DNA of 33,882 nt from an uncultured Lachnospiraceae bacterium (lineage in GTDB: Bacteria; Bacillota; Clostridia; Lachnospirales; Lachnospiraceae): positions 1 to 33,882 of the forward strand of contig CAMVGV010000027.1 of the NCBI GenBank assembly GCA_947167135.1. The letters are read 5' to 3'. This document shows, one piece after another, positions 21,875-30,527 of this stretch. A program made the position numbers and the translations under genes. Numbering within the stretch: the stretch's first letter is position 1; every line of letters starts with the position of its first letter. Below the pieces are notes generated by a model. It worked only from the letters and a program-made list of their open reading frames with translations. It ran no database searches and was not told where the DNA came from.

Positions 21875-22717
21875 TCAGGATAGCTCAATGGAGCTCTCTG
21901 TGATCCTTATCCTTCCGTCTTTCAGAAGATGTCCCACAGCCCGCTTAAACGCTGCCTTACTCATATGGAAGGTCTTCTTTATAAGCTCCGGATCCGCCTT
22001 GTCCGTGAAGGGTATCCTCCTGTTATTTAAGGTCATATAGCTGAATATCTTTTCCGCGTCATCATTTATCTGAAGATATGCCTTCTTCCTTATGGAAAGA
22101 TCAAGCTTTCCGTCAGGGAGAACCCTTGTGACACGTGCAGAAACAAGATCCCCGGCTTTTACCTCCCAGTTATACTCCTTTGCGGGGATCAGACCCGAAT
22201 ATTTTTCATCCACGGCAACGAAAGCCCCGAAGTTTTTGCTTATCTCGTAAACTACGCCCTGAACCTCGTCATTCTCCCTGTAAGGCGGATCCTTTGAAAG
22301 ATAATCATACACCTTCATGGTTGCAGCGAGCCTTCCGCTCTTATCCACATACATGGCGGCCAGAACGTAACTGCCCTCCTCCGCACGGTATGTCTGCTCA
22401 GAGAAGGGAAGCAGAAGATCCCGTTCAAGTCCTATGTCGAGAAAGGCACCGATCTTTGTAGTCTCCCTGATTTTCAGCCTTGCCACCTCACCCTCGGTAA
22501 TGAGAGGACGTGTCGTGGTGGCTATCAGCCTGTCCGAGGAATCCAGATAGATAAACACCTCTATCTCGTCCCCGGGCTTTGCACCCTTCGGAACCTGTTT
22601 CCCGGGAAGAAGCACCTCATCCCCGGTCTTGTCTTTTTCGCCCTCCTCACAAAGATACGCCCCCTGCCGAACGATCCTCGCGATCTTAAGCTTTCGTATC
22701 CTGCCCGGTTTCATCAT
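21875..22717 (-). CDS. CvfB/YitL-like S1 RNA-binding protein
   Basis: 280-residue cytosolic protein with S1-type OB domains and a C-terminal winged helix, the layout of CvfB (conserved virulence factor B, YitL). S1-like repeats are seen at about 76-108 (TKIGAFLDIGLERDLLLPFS) and 150-183 (NFGAFVAVDEKYSGLIPAKE). The C-terminal part reads KKTFHMSKAAFKRAVGHLLK, with DGRIRI following, as in other YitL proteins. The family binds RNA and influences expression of virulence and stress genes. The start overlaps the end of the kinase-like gene by 4 nt (ATGA), so it belongs to the extended liv transcript. Confidence 0.9.
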   Translation of the reverse strand: MMKPGRIRKLKIARIVRQGAYLCEEGEKDKTGDEVLLPGKQVPKGAKPGDEIEVFIYLDSSDRLIATTTRPLITEGEVARLKIRETTKIGAFLDIGLERDLLLPFSEQTYRAEEGSYVLAAMYVDKSGRLAATMKVYDYLSKDPPYRENDEVQGVVYEISKNFGAFVAVDEKYSGLIPAKEYNWEVKAGDLVSARVTRVLPDGKLDLSIRKKAYLQINDDAEKIFSYMTLNNRRIPFTDKADPELIKKTFHMSKAAFKRAVGHLLKDGRIRITESSIELS

Positions 22718-23319
22718 CTTCCCGAAAGATAGTTACGGACAATATCCGAAAGGATGTCCGCCGTTCCTTCCACTCCGAATTTTTCAGTATCTATGATAAA
22801 GTCCTTATGCTCCGGATCATCCTGCATATAGCCCGTATAGTGGAGGTAATACCTGTTACGTGCTTTCTCTGCCTTCGGTATCACTCTCGCCGCCTCTTCC
22901 TCAGTCATATGAAGATAATCCACGCAGTTTCTGATCCTGTAATCCATCGAAGCGTGGAGATAGATATGCAGGGCATTTTTGTGGCTGTTCAGGACATAAT
23001 CACCGCAGCGTCCGACTATTATGCAGGATCTGCTCTCAGCCAGCCTCTGTATCACATGGGACTGGGCTGCAAATATCTTGTCCTGCTTATTCCTGGGTCC
23101 GTTCCCCAGAGGGTACAGCTTTTCAAAAAAGGAATCCCGTCCCTCGTCCTTTAATTCCTCTTCCTCCAGAACCTCGGCCGCAGGGATCTTCAGCTCCTCA
23201 GCTGCCCTGTCGACAAGCTCCCGGTTATAGTACTCTATTCCCAGCTTTTCTGACAGCCTCTCCGCAACAGGCAGTCCCGCTGCGCCGAACTGCCTCGCTA
23301 TTGTTATCGCATAGTTCAT
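22714..23319 (-). CDS. Cytidylate kinase-like family protein
   Basis: 201-residue protein of the cytidylate-kinase-like family common in Clostridia. I choose the ATG at 23319 (MNYAITIARQFGAAG) because GGGAG lies upstream and the ORF extension to 23382 runs into livF. The family's usual nucleotide loop is Q-x-G-S-G-G-x-x-I; here it is RQFGAAGLPVAERLSEKLG, so the loop is modified (AAG for SGG). The following YYNRELVDRAA and VGRCGDYVL blocks fit the family (substrate-binding and Walker B regions). Since it starts 4 nt after the livF stop, it is part of the liv operon. Its real substrate is not known; true Cmk activity should not be assumed. Confidence 0.8.
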   Translation of the reverse strand: MNYAITIARQFGAAGLPVAERLSEKLGIEYYNRELVDRAAEELKIPAAEVLEEEELKDEGRDSFFEKLYPLGNGPRNKQDKIFAAQSHVIQRLAESRSCIIVGRCGDYVLNSHKNALHIYLHASMDYRIRNCVDYLHMTEEEAARVIPKAEKARNRYYLHYTGYMQDDPEHKDFIIDTEKFGVEGTADILSDIVRNYLSGR

Positions 23320-23323
23320 ATTA

Positions 23324-24031
23324 TTATTCTCCCAGATATGCCTTTCTGATGGAATCATTATTGAGGAGCTCCTCCGCATCACCGGTGACCGTTACGGAGC
23401 CTGTTTCAAGCACATAGGCCCTGTCGGCGATATTCAGCGCCTTTTTTGCGTTCTGTTCTACAAGGAGCACCGTTGTCCCGTCCTCATGAACCTGACGGAT
23501 GATATCAAAGACCTCATTCACCATTATCGGAGAAAGACCCATGGAAGGCTCATCAAGAAGGAGGATATCAGGCTTTGACATAAGAGCCCTGCCCATTGCG
23601 AGCATCTGCTGCTCTCCTCCCGAAAGGGTCCCGGAAAGCTGTCCTCTCCTCTCCTTCAGTCTGGGAAAGCGGTCAAAAACCATATTCAGAGTATCGGAAT
23701 ACCCGGATCTGTCCTTCCTGGTATATGCTCCCATACGGAGATTGTCCTCCACAGTCATATCCGCGAAAACCCTCCGCCCCTCCGGAACCTGGGCTATACC
23801 CATGGCCACTCTCCGGTGACCGGGAATGTGGCTTATATCCTTCCCCTCAAAAAGGATCTCTCCCTCCTTCGGGTCTATCAGACCGGAAATGGTATGGAGG
23901 GTAGTGGTCTTTCCGGCGCCGTTGGCTCCGATCAGCGCCACTATCTCTCCTCTGTCCACACTGAAGTTTATCTTCTTCAGTGCCTGTATCACTCCGTAAT
24001 ATACACTTAGATTCTTTATGGTTAAGAGCAT
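23324..24031 (-). CDS. livF: Branched-chain amino acid ABC transporter ATPase LivF
   Basis: One of the two ATPases of the Leu/Ile/Val importer. The 235 residues hold Walker A GANGAGKTT near 34-42, signature LSGGEQQMLAMGRALMSKP and Walker B ILLLDEPSMGLSP. The S-M-G-L-S-P continuation and the short length are typical of LivF. Directly follows livG (TAA then ATG). As for the whole set, the substrate may be another amide or amino acid. Confidence 0.93.
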   Translation of the reverse strand: MLLTIKNLSVYYGVIQALKKINFSVDRGEIVALIGANGAGKTTTLHTISGLIDPKEGEILFEGKDISHIPGHRRVAMGIAQVPEGRRVFADMTVEDNLRMGAYTRKDRSGYSDTLNMVFDRFPRLKERRGQLSGTLSGGEQQMLAMGRALMSKPDILLLDEPSMGLSPIMVNEVFDIIRQVHEDGTTVLLVEQNAKKALNIADRAYVLETGSVTVTGDAEELLNNDSIRKAYLGE

Positions 24032-24796
24032 TTATTCGTCATCTCCAAGATAAGCCCTGATAACTTCGGGATCCGATAATACTTCCTTCGTATCACCTTC
24101 GGCTAGGATCTTCCCGAAGTTCAGTACGGTAAGATGTTCACATATACCTGAAACCAGCTTCATATCATGTTCAATAAGCAGTATGGTTATACCGAACCTG
24201 TCTCTTATAAGGCTTATAGTCTCCATAAGCTCTGCCGTTTCATTGGGATTCATTCCCGCAGCCGGTTCATCCAGAAGGAGTATCTTCGGTCCGGTCGCCA
24301 TGGCTCTTGCTATCTCCAGCTTCCTCTGCTGTCCGTATGGCAGATTTGACGACAGGATAGAGGATACTGTATCGAGAGAAAAGACCTTAAGTATCTCTAT
24401 TGCCTTCTTTTCCATCTCCCTCTCAACGGAAGCATATCTGCCGCAATGAAACATAGCTTCAAATGTGGAATATTCAAATTCCCTGTGAAGTGCGGTCTTA
24501 ACATTATCAATAACGGAGAGCTTGTGAAAAAGCCTGATATTCTGGAAGGTTCTGGCTATTCCGTCTTTATTGATCTCCTCCGTGGAGTGAGCGGTGATAT
24601 CCCTTCCGTCCAGAATGATGCTGCCCTGAGTCGGCTTATATACCCCTGTAAGGAGATTGAAAACAGTGGTCTTTCCCGCACCGTTCGGTCCGATGAGACC
24701 GTACAGCTGTCCCTTTTCGATAGAAAGGCTGAATTCTTCCACCGCATGGAGACCGCCAAAGGTGATGCTTAAGTCTTTTACGTCAAGCAGCGCCAT
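24032..24796 (-). CDS. livG: Branched-chain amino acid ABC transporter ATPase LivG
   Basis: Second ATPase of the importer. The 254 residues hold Walker A GPNGAGKTT near 36-44, a long segment typical of LivG (TFQNIRLFHKLSVIDNVKTA), the signature LPYGQQRKLEIARAMATGP and Walker B ILLLDEPAAGMNP. The start lies 14 nt inside livM. Confidence 0.94.
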   Translation of the reverse strand: MALLDVKDLSITFGGLHAVEEFSLSIEKGQLYGLIGPNGAGKTTVFNLLTGVYKPTQGSIILDGRDITAHSTEEINKDGIARTFQNIRLFHKLSVIDNVKTALHREFEYSTFEAMFHCGRYASVEREMEKKAIEILKVFSLDTVSSILSSNLPYGQQRKLEIARAMATGPKILLLDEPAAGMNPNETAELMETISLIRDRFGITILLIEHDMKLVSGICEHLTVLNFGKILAEGDTKEVLSDPEVIRAYLGDDE

Positions 24797-25850
24797 TCTT
24801 TATCCCCTTTCTTATCCTGTCAAAGAATTCCGTTCTCTTTTCTATTACTCCGGGAGCCCAGTTTACGATCATTACGGCGATCAGCACTACGGAATAAATA
24901 AGCATCCTGTATTTATTAAGTCCTCTTAAGAGCTCAGGCAGAAGATAGAGCACCGAAGCCGCGATAACAGATCCCCTGATGCTTCCTATCCCCCCGAGAA
25001 CCACATATACCAGTATCATTATGGATACGTTGTAGCCGAAGTACTGGCTGGTGGACTGAAGCGTTGCGATATTATGGGAAAAAACCACTCCCGCCATACC
25101 TGCCACGGCTGCAGAGATCGTAAAGGCCAGCATCTTGTATGATGTTACGGGTATCCCTATGGATTCCGCGGCTATCCTGTTGTCCCTTATTGACATAACC
25201 GCCCTGCCGTCCTTTGAATCGATAAAGTTCTGTACGATCACCAGCGCAAAGAGTAAAAGTATCACCGCTATGGTGAAATTAGCATCATGCGGAGTTCCGG
25301 TAACTCCCATGGCTCCGTTTATGAGTACCGTTCCCTCAGGCTCCATATTTAGTGCCATCAGACTCTCAAAGGAGACATGGACACCTTTGGAGTCCACTCC
25401 CAGATAGAGGGCATTTATAATATTCTTTATTATTTCTCCGAAAGCAAGGGTCACTATCGCGAGATAATCACCGTTCAGCCTGAGAACCGGTATCCCCACA
25501 AGGAAACCGACAAGCGCGGAAAACAGGACTCCGACAAAAAGAGCCAGAATGAACCTCAGTCCGTCCGGTATCTTCCCCACGGTCAGCAGTGAAAAGAGCG
25601 CGCTGGAAAAGGCTCCGACACACATAAAGCCCGCATGTCCGAGAGACAGCTCTCCCAGTATCCCGACACAAAGATTCAGCCCCACTGCCACGATCGCATA
25701 GTAGGCCATCGGAACCAGAAGTCCCTCCAGGTGGCTGGACATCAGGCCGGTATGCAGAAAGATCTCCAGAATGATCCAGGCAGCGATGACCATTCCATAG
25801 GTTATCAGGCGCTGTGATGAAGTTTTGGAAATATTGATCTTCTTTTTCAT
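24783..25850 (-). CDS. livM: Branched-chain amino acid ABC transporter permease LivM
   Basis: Permease of 355 residues with eight or more membrane segments, about 30-300, and a charged N-terminus (MKKKINISKTSSQRLITYG). The family blocks GELSLGHAGFMCVGAFSSAL near residue 65 and GGIGSIRGSVIAA near residue 290 are present, and the RDNRIAAESIGIPV coupling region between. LivM and LivH form the heterodimeric channel. It ends in livG and starts 12 nt after the livH stop. Confidence 0.93.
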   Translation of the reverse strand: MKKKINISKTSSQRLITYGMVIAAWIILEIFLHTGLMSSHLEGLLVPMAYYAIVAVGLNLCVGILGELSLGHAGFMCVGAFSSALFSLLTVGKIPDGLRFILALFVGVLFSALVGFLVGIPVLRLNGDYLAIVTLAFGEIIKNIINALYLGVDSKGVHVSFESLMALNMEPEGTVLINGAMGVTGTPHDANFTIAVILLLFALVIVQNFIDSKDGRAVMSIRDNRIAAESIGIPVTSYKMLAFTISAAVAGMAGVVFSHNIATLQSTSQYFGYNVSIMILVYVVLGGIGSIRGSVIAASVLYLLPELLRGLNKYRMLIYSVVLIAVMIVNWAPGVIEKRTEFFDRIRKGIKNGAA

Positions 25851-25862
25851 TCTTTCCTCCCT

Positions 25863-26747
25863 TCAGACCTTTTCCTGGATCTTCTTTCCCAGGATACCGG
25901 TAGGCTTCACCAGGAGCACCACAACAAGGATGCCGAATACTATGGCATCTGCAAGCTGGGAAGAAATATAGGTACGGCTCAGTATCTCGATTATTCCCAG
26001 AACCAGGCCTCCTATCATAGCACCCGGGATGGAGCCTATACCCCCCAGCACTGCTGCGACAAAGGCCTTTATTCCCGGCATTGCCCCCGTATAGGGAGTA
26101 AGTGACGGATAGGCCGATGCCAGAAGAGCACCCGCCACCGCCGCAAGTGCCGAGCCTATGGCGAAGGTCAGTGTGATGGTCTTATTAACATCTATACCCA
26201 TGAGCATAGCCGCTCCCCTGTCCTGGGAAACAGCCAGCATTGCCTGACCCTCCTTCGTCTTATGTACAAAGAGCTGCAGCACAAGCAGAATAAGAAGGCT
26301 CACCGCGATGGTCACTATGGTTATCCCCTGTATCTGAAGCTCCCCGTTGAACAGGGAAAGTCCCGACCAGGTGATAACGGAAGAAAATGACTTTGTATCC
26401 GCCCCGAAAATGAGCAGTGCAAGATTCTCCAGAAAATAGCTGACTCCGATGGCCGTGATAAGAACCGCCAGAGGAGACGCCGCATTTCTTAAGGGTCTGT
26501 ATGCCACTCTCTCCGTTGTGATACCGAGAACAGTACAAAGTACCACGGCTATCAGTATGGAGATAAACGGCGGCAGTCCAAGATTGGATGAAAAAAGAAA
26601 AATAATGTAACAGCCCACCATAATAAAATCACCATGGGCAAAATTAAGCATCTTGGCTATACCGTAAACCATGGTATAGCCAAGCGCTATTATCGCATAT
26701 ATGCTTCCGAGACTAAGCCCGTTTACAAAAGTAGTAAGAAAACTCAT
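25863..26747 (-). CDS. livH: Branched-chain amino acid ABC transporter permease LivH
   Basis: Permease of 294 residues. The start MSFLTTFVNGLSLGSIYAII and the block MLNFAHGDFIMVGCY are the LivH hallmarks; the end has VLGGIGSIPGAMIGG. Eight membrane segments are visible. It starts 9 nt after the livK stop. Preceded by a weak AGGATATG-like site. Confidence 0.94.
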   Translation of the reverse strand: MSFLTTFVNGLSLGSIYAIIALGYTMVYGIAKMLNFAHGDFIMVGCYIIFLFSSNLGLPPFISILIAVVLCTVLGITTERVAYRPLRNAASPLAVLITAIGVSYFLENLALLIFGADTKSFSSVITWSGLSLFNGELQIQGITIVTIAVSLLILLVLQLFVHKTKEGQAMLAVSQDRGAAMLMGIDVNKTITLTFAIGSALAAVAGALLASAYPSLTPYTGAMPGIKAFVAAVLGGIGSIPGAMIGGLVLGIIEILSRTYISSQLADAIVFGILVVVLLVKPTGILGKKIQEKV

Positions 26748-26756
26748 ATCCTGTCA

Positions 26757-27920
26757 TCACTGTGCTGAGACATATGCTCCGTTCTGGATAACAACAGCCT
26801 TAGGCTCCTTTGTGGGCTCTCCGCTCTTGTCCCAGGTCATCCCGGTACTCGTAAGCCCGTCAAGGCTTATCTCTGTAATACCCTTCTTCAATGCTTCGCA
26901 TATTTCGGAAACACTCATTCCTGCCTTCACGCCTTCCTTTTCGGCAGCCGCCTTTATGGCATAAACCGCATCATAGGAATCCGCGCCGAACTGGTTCGGA
27001 GTGATCCCGTACTTATCCTCAAAGGCCTTGACAAACTTCTGTGTCTTTTCGTCTGTTGCATCCGCCGCGAAGGGGGTAAGGAGCATAGCGCCCTCTGCAA
27101 GACCTGTATCGAAATTCTCCACACCAAGGATTCCGTCCAGTCCGTCACAGCCGAAGAATATGGGCTTATAACCCATTTTATCCGCCTGTTGAAGGATCAG
27201 GGAAGCTTCCGTATAGTATATAGGGAGGAATACAAGCTCTGCACCCGCATCCTTTGCCTTCTGTATCTGTACCGAGAAATCAGTCTTGCTGTCAGCGGTG
27301 AATGCCTCGGCGGAAACTATCTCAAAACCCTGGTTTGCGGCTTCCGTTGCAAAATTCTGATAGATTCCGGATGAATACACATCGGAGCTGTCATAGATAA
27401 CGCCAACCTTTGAAGCAAGACCCTTTGTCCCGATATACTGGGCAGATGCCGTTCCCTGAGCAGGATCCGAGAAGCATACACGGAATACATTGTCATATTT
27501 TACACACTCCGTGGCAGATCCCGAGGGAGAGAGCTGGAACATATTGTCGTTCTTTGTCTCTTCGGAAACCGCAATGGAGCAGGCACTGGTAACAGAGCCT
27601 ACCAGCACGTCCATTCCCCAGTCCTTCAGGGTGTTGTACGCATTTACAGACTTCTGGGCATCAAGCTCGTCGTCCTCTGCCTTTATCTCGACCTTCATAC
27701 CGTTTATACCGCCTGCTGCATTGATCTCTTCTACAGCGATCTCTGCCGCATACTGTACCGCAGTACCGTAAGCCGCAGCTCCTCCCGTAAGGGGGCCTAT
27801 GACTCCGATCTTGAAGGTATCGTCTCCCGAACCTCCGGATGCGGACTTTCCGCAGCCTGCCAGCAGTGAAGCTGCCATAATAACCGTCAGTAATACACTC
27901 AGTAACTTTTTCATATCCAC
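26757..27920 (-). CDS. livK: Branched-chain amino acid ABC transporter substrate-binding lipoprotein
   Basis: Extracellular binding protein of 387 residues, first gene of the liv operon, preceded by AAAAAGGAGGAG. A type II signal peptide covers residues 1-22, with lipobox LLAGC and the lipidated C23. The mature part has the type I periplasmic-binding fold of LivJ/LivK: IGVIGPLTGGAAAYG near 38-52, EIAVEEINAAGGINGMKV near 66-83, VSEETKN, and a C-terminal KAVVIQNGAYV strand. The substrate is probably Leu, Ile or Val, but relatives bind other amino acids, short amides or aromatic compounds. Confidence 0.92.
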   Translation of the reverse strand: MDMKKLLSVLLTVIMAASLLAGCGKSASGGSGDDTFKIGVIGPLTGGAAAYGTAVQYAAEIAVEEINAAGGINGMKVEIKAEDDELDAQKSVNAYNTLKDWGMDVLVGSVTSACSIAVSEETKNDNMFQLSPSGSATECVKYDNVFRVCFSDPAQGTASAQYIGTKGLASKVGVIYDSSDVYSSGIYQNFATEAANQGFEIVSAEAFTADSKTDFSVQIQKAKDAGAELVFLPIYYTEASLILQQADKMGYKPIFFGCDGLDGILGVENFDTGLAEGAMLLTPFAADATDEKTQKFVKAFEDKYGITPNQFGADSYDAVYAIKAAAEKEGVKAGMSVSEICEALKKGITEISLDGLTSTGMTWDKSGEPTKEPKAVVIQNGAYVSAQ

Positions 27921-28021
27921 TCCTCCTTTTTCCGGTACTTCGGATCCGGATCACTCTAAGTCCTGCATAAAACGGGCTGAAGATCCCCAATGTTCAGGTC
28001 TCGCCCCGCGGGACTGATCTG

Positions 28022-28065
28022 CTGCCCCCGCCTGCACTTTTTGGGGGTCATCTCTGTCTGAGATA
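28022..28065 (-). repeat. Two-copy palindromic repeat, copy 2
   Basis: Minus strand TATCTCAGACAGAGATG, then ACCCCC, a 12-nt middle and GGCGGGGGCAGC. It shares both stems with copy 1 at 7182-7234, and the middle is shorter here. It follows the terminator at 28070-28098 and precedes livK by about 100 nt. Confidence 0.6.
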
Positions 28066-28101
28066 TAAGAAAAATAGGGCGACCATACTGAATCGCCCCA
28101 T
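28048..28101 (-). CDS. Possible 17-residue leader peptide ahead of the liv operon
   Basis: ATG at 28101-28099 opens MGRFSMVALFFLYLRQR and a TGA at 28050-28048. It has three Leu codons and one Val codon among 17, and its reading frame covers the hairpin at 28077-28098 and part of the repeat copy 2. It lies about 17 nt after the predicted transcription start of the promoter at 28125-28153. The ribosome site (GGACGG) is weak. It could be an attenuator peptide sensing branched-chain amino acids, but could also be chance. Confidence 0.25.
   Translation of the reverse strand: MGRFSMVALFFLYLRQR
28070..28098 (-). terminator. Hairpin terminator or attenuator between the acyltransferase operon and liv
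   Basis: Minus strand GGGCGA (28098-28093), loop of 10, TCGCCC (28082-28077), then TATTTTT. A modest six-pair stem with a T tract. It lies after the stop of the acyltransferase gene at 28179 and also about 20 nt after the promoter at 28125. Confidence 0.65.
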
Positions 28102-28124
28102 TGTGATCCGTCCAAATCAGAGAG

Positions 28125-28153
28125 ATTATAGCAACTATGGTCACTTTTGTAAA
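28125..28153 (-). promoter_or_regulatory. Strong promoter upstream of the liv operon
   Basis: Minus strand TTTACA (28153-28148), 17-nt spacer, TATAAT (28130-28125). Transcription should begin near 28118, about 200 nt ahead of livK, and meets a terminator-like hairpin within 20 nt. Confidence 0.75.
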
Positions 28154-28178
28154 GCGTCTTTTCCGGAAGGTATCCCCG

Positions 28179-29438
28179 CTACGGAAGGATGATCTTCGGG
28201 AGCCTTCTCTCTTCAAAGTCACCAACGGCACAGGATAATCCCTCCTCATCCAGGGTTCTCAAAAATGCCTTCAGGTATTTTTCATGCTGATACACGGTCT
28301 GAAAGCTTATGCAGAAATCCTTTTCCGTTGCATTTATCTCCAGCATTACGTGACCAAGGGTAAGTGAATAAATACCCCGCAGGAACGGTGCCAGTCCTCC
28401 CCACTCAACCCTGCCGACATAGCTTATTACAGCGGTTGAAGGGATCCCACGGGTTGCAGGGCCGTTCTCAAATGCATAATTCTCCTTCCCGTCAAGATCT
28501 GTTTGAGCGTCAATTCCCTTTCGGAAGGCATCCACCTGTCTGTATTCCTGCCAGCTGACCTCCGGCTGCATCTGGATATACATCTGACTCCTTGTTGCAG
28601 TAGAGATCTTCTCTATCGGCCAGTCCTTCATCTTGTACGGGTACGTGATCTGCATCAGACGGACCAGGTCCCGGTAGGTTTCCGGACATCCCACATCGTC
28701 TCTGTAATTACAGGCTATTTTTACCGAGAACTTCCTTTGATCGGGAAACAATCCGGTAAACATCCTGAAAAGAACAGCCGAGATAATCGAGTTCGGACTG
28801 CCGTCATTATCCCGTGCATATTTCATTAGCTCCTTTTTGGGGATCCTGACCGGATAAAAACCCATGACGCCGTCAGGATCCCGCATAAACTCCATATAAT
28901 CAGCATTCAGGGTAAATGAATCCGTTGGAAAATCCAGATTGCCTATGGGCGGATCCGTGGGAAGGGACGCGGCATCCGGCTCTTTGTATTCTTCGGGCGT
29001 TACCGGTGTATCCAGAGTCATTATGCCCGAACTGTCGATCGTATGTCCCAATCCTGTCAGATAATACCATAACGTGGACTTTATCCATCGCATGGCTCCG
29101 CAGCCTCCGCAGAAAGTGTGGGAGAAATTGAAATATATGCTGCTGCCGTCGTAGGTTATGGCAAATAACAGATCATTTGTCTCCCCGGTACCCAGCTCAA
29201 CAATATGATCATCTTTGGATACGGTGACAGGCTTTTCACAGGGTATCAGTTCGTAGGCATTACGGTCATTTATCATAACCCTTCTTGCATAATAGGGAAA
29301 ACGTCTGATGGCCTTTTCGGCAGCAGTCCTTAAAACGTCCTCCCGAACGGGTGCATCCAGAATCACCTTGATCCTCACCGAATACAGGTTGCGTTTTTTT
29401 ATCCCGTAAAGAGCATAAGTGTCAAAATCGTTCATCAT
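28179..29438 (-). CDS. Condensation/alcohol-acetyltransferase-fold protein with altered HxxxDG motif
   Basis: 419-residue cytosolic protein with the fold of condensation-type acyltransferases (AATase, NRPS condensation domains, wax-ester synthases). The N-terminal half has the usual HPxF-like start (DAPVREDVLRTAAEKAIRRF, then PYYARRV) and the active-site strand FNFSHTFCGGCG at 104-114. The canonical motif is H-x-x-x-D-G; here H107 is followed by G111 instead of D, giving H-T-F-C-G-G. The C-terminal half has the latch-like PSTAVISYVGRVEWGG region. No signal peptide. A good AAGGAGGG site lies between the stop of the esterase gene and the ATG. It is the last of four tightly packed genes. It may be an acyltransferase without the structural aspartate or a partner of the second acyltransferase. 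Confidence 0.75.
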   Translation of the reverse strand: MMNDFDTYALYGIKKRNLYSVRIKVILDAPVREDVLRTAAEKAIRRFPYYARRVMINDRNAYELIPCEKPVTVSKDDHIVELGTGETNDLLFAITYDGSSIYFNFSHTFCGGCGAMRWIKSTLWYYLTGLGHTIDSSGIMTLDTPVTPEEYKEPDAASLPTDPPIGNLDFPTDSFTLNADYMEFMRDPDGVMGFYPVRIPKKELMKYARDNDGSPNSIISAVLFRMFTGLFPDQRKFSVKIACNYRDDVGCPETYRDLVRLMQITYPYKMKDWPIEKISTATRSQMYIQMQPEVSWQEYRQVDAFRKGIDAQTDLDGKENYAFENGPATRGIPSTAVISYVGRVEWGGLAPFLRGIYSLTLGHVMLEINATEKDFCISFQTVYQHEKYLKAFLRTLDEEGLSCAVGDFEERRLPKIILP

Positions 29439-29456
29439 TTGTCCAGATCCCTCCTT

Positions 29457-30527
29457 TTATTCGTGAATATATCCCATGCCAACGCTGAAGTGCTCGCCGT
29501 TTACCATGCATTTAAGCCACTCGTGCATACTGATCCCGTCAACCAGGCTCGAATGGAACAGCGGGTTTCTGATGGCTGTGTGTACCGGAAGATCATTGAG
29601 AAAGAAGCAGAACGAGCCTGTGATATCCGAAAGATCATATACCATTGACCTCAGGGCATCCCTTAAATCCAGGCGTATACCCGCATCACTCACATAATCA
29701 TTTCCCTTAATGGCATTCCAGTACGCAGAAAGCACCTCATCGCGGCAGGAGCAGGTAAAAAGATATCTTATTCTATCCCCGTATTCCTTATAAAGAGCCC
29801 TGTACCAGTCAGTCACCGGATTGCTGCTCTCTATCCTCTCATATATTTCAGGCCGGGTATTCCATCTCTTCCTCATGATCTTTTTCCACTTGTCCCATGG
29901 CAGAAGGGCACTGTCGGAGCAGACAGTAACGCTGTGCCTGTCAGGGTCATAGTGCTTCAGTATCTCGCCGGACAGTGCGGCAGCTCCGAAGCCTCCGGCA
30001 GAATCACCCGCAATAAGCAGCTTCACCGGCTCCGGGAAACGGCGCTTTATCTCCTCCAGGGCGATGGAAAAATTTCTGTAACCCCTGAAATGCATGACCT
30101 TTTCCGGATTCCTCCTGTCATAATAAAAGTCACAGTCTCCCAGATGGAAATCTCCCGTGGAATAGGTTATCACCGCCATATTCCAGTCGTAAAAGTAATT
30201 CAGCCTGTTCCGGTTCTCCGTGATACCCTGATTGATATTCATAAATTCCGTTACCGGACGGAGATTCGCCCAGTAATAACCCGGGTCTCCTTTAAGCACT
30301 CCCGCGGCCTCGGTGGGATGGGCTGCGGTGAAAGCGTCCCAGGCAACACCGCCCCCTGCAAAAAAGATCAGAAGATTCCTCTCATGCCCCTTTGAAAGAT
30401 AAAAATGCCAGGAACCGCCGTCTCCGGTTATTCCCTCCTCCTTCGGGACTCTGTACCAGGTATTGTAACGGGGACGCGTCTTCAATTCCGGTGCCACGGG
30501 TATTCCCGGTCTGACTGGGGTGATCAC
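29457..30527 (-). CDS. Notum/pectin-acetylesterase-fold serine hydrolase, cytosolic
   Basis: 356-residue alpha/beta hydrolase of the pectin acetylesterase/Notum group (PAE). Visible motifs: oxyanion loop FFAGGGVAWD at 55-64, the strand TYSTGDFHLGD at 121-131 (family: Y-C-T/S-G-D-x-H-x-G), nucleophile elbow AGDSAGG with S176, D263 in SCRDEV, and H316 in LPVHTAIRN. It has no signal peptide or membrane anchor, unlike most PAE enzymes. The start is a GTG at 30527-30525 with AGGAGG in front; it overlaps the stop of the zinc-ribbon membrane protein gene as GTGA. In this operon it probably removes or transfers a carboxylic acyl group on the same product that the acyltransferases make; this is inference. 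Confidence 0.8.
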   Translation of the reverse strand: MITPVRPGIPVAPELKTRPRYNTWYRVPKEEGITGDGGSWHFYLSKGHERNLLIFFAGGGVAWDAFTAAHPTEAAGVLKGDPGYYWANLRPVTEFMNINQGITENRNRLNYFYDWNMAVITYSTGDFHLGDCDFYYDRRNPEKVMHFRGYRNFSIALEEIKRRFPEPVKLLIAGDSAGGFGAAALSGEILKHYDPDRHSVTVCSDSALLPWDKWKKIMRKRWNTRPEIYERIESSNPVTDWYRALYKEYGDRIRYLFTCSCRDEVLSAYWNAIKGNDYVSDAGIRLDLRDALRSMVYDLSDITGSFCFFLNDLPVHTAIRNPLFHSSLVDGISMHEWLKCMVNGEHFSVGMGYIHE

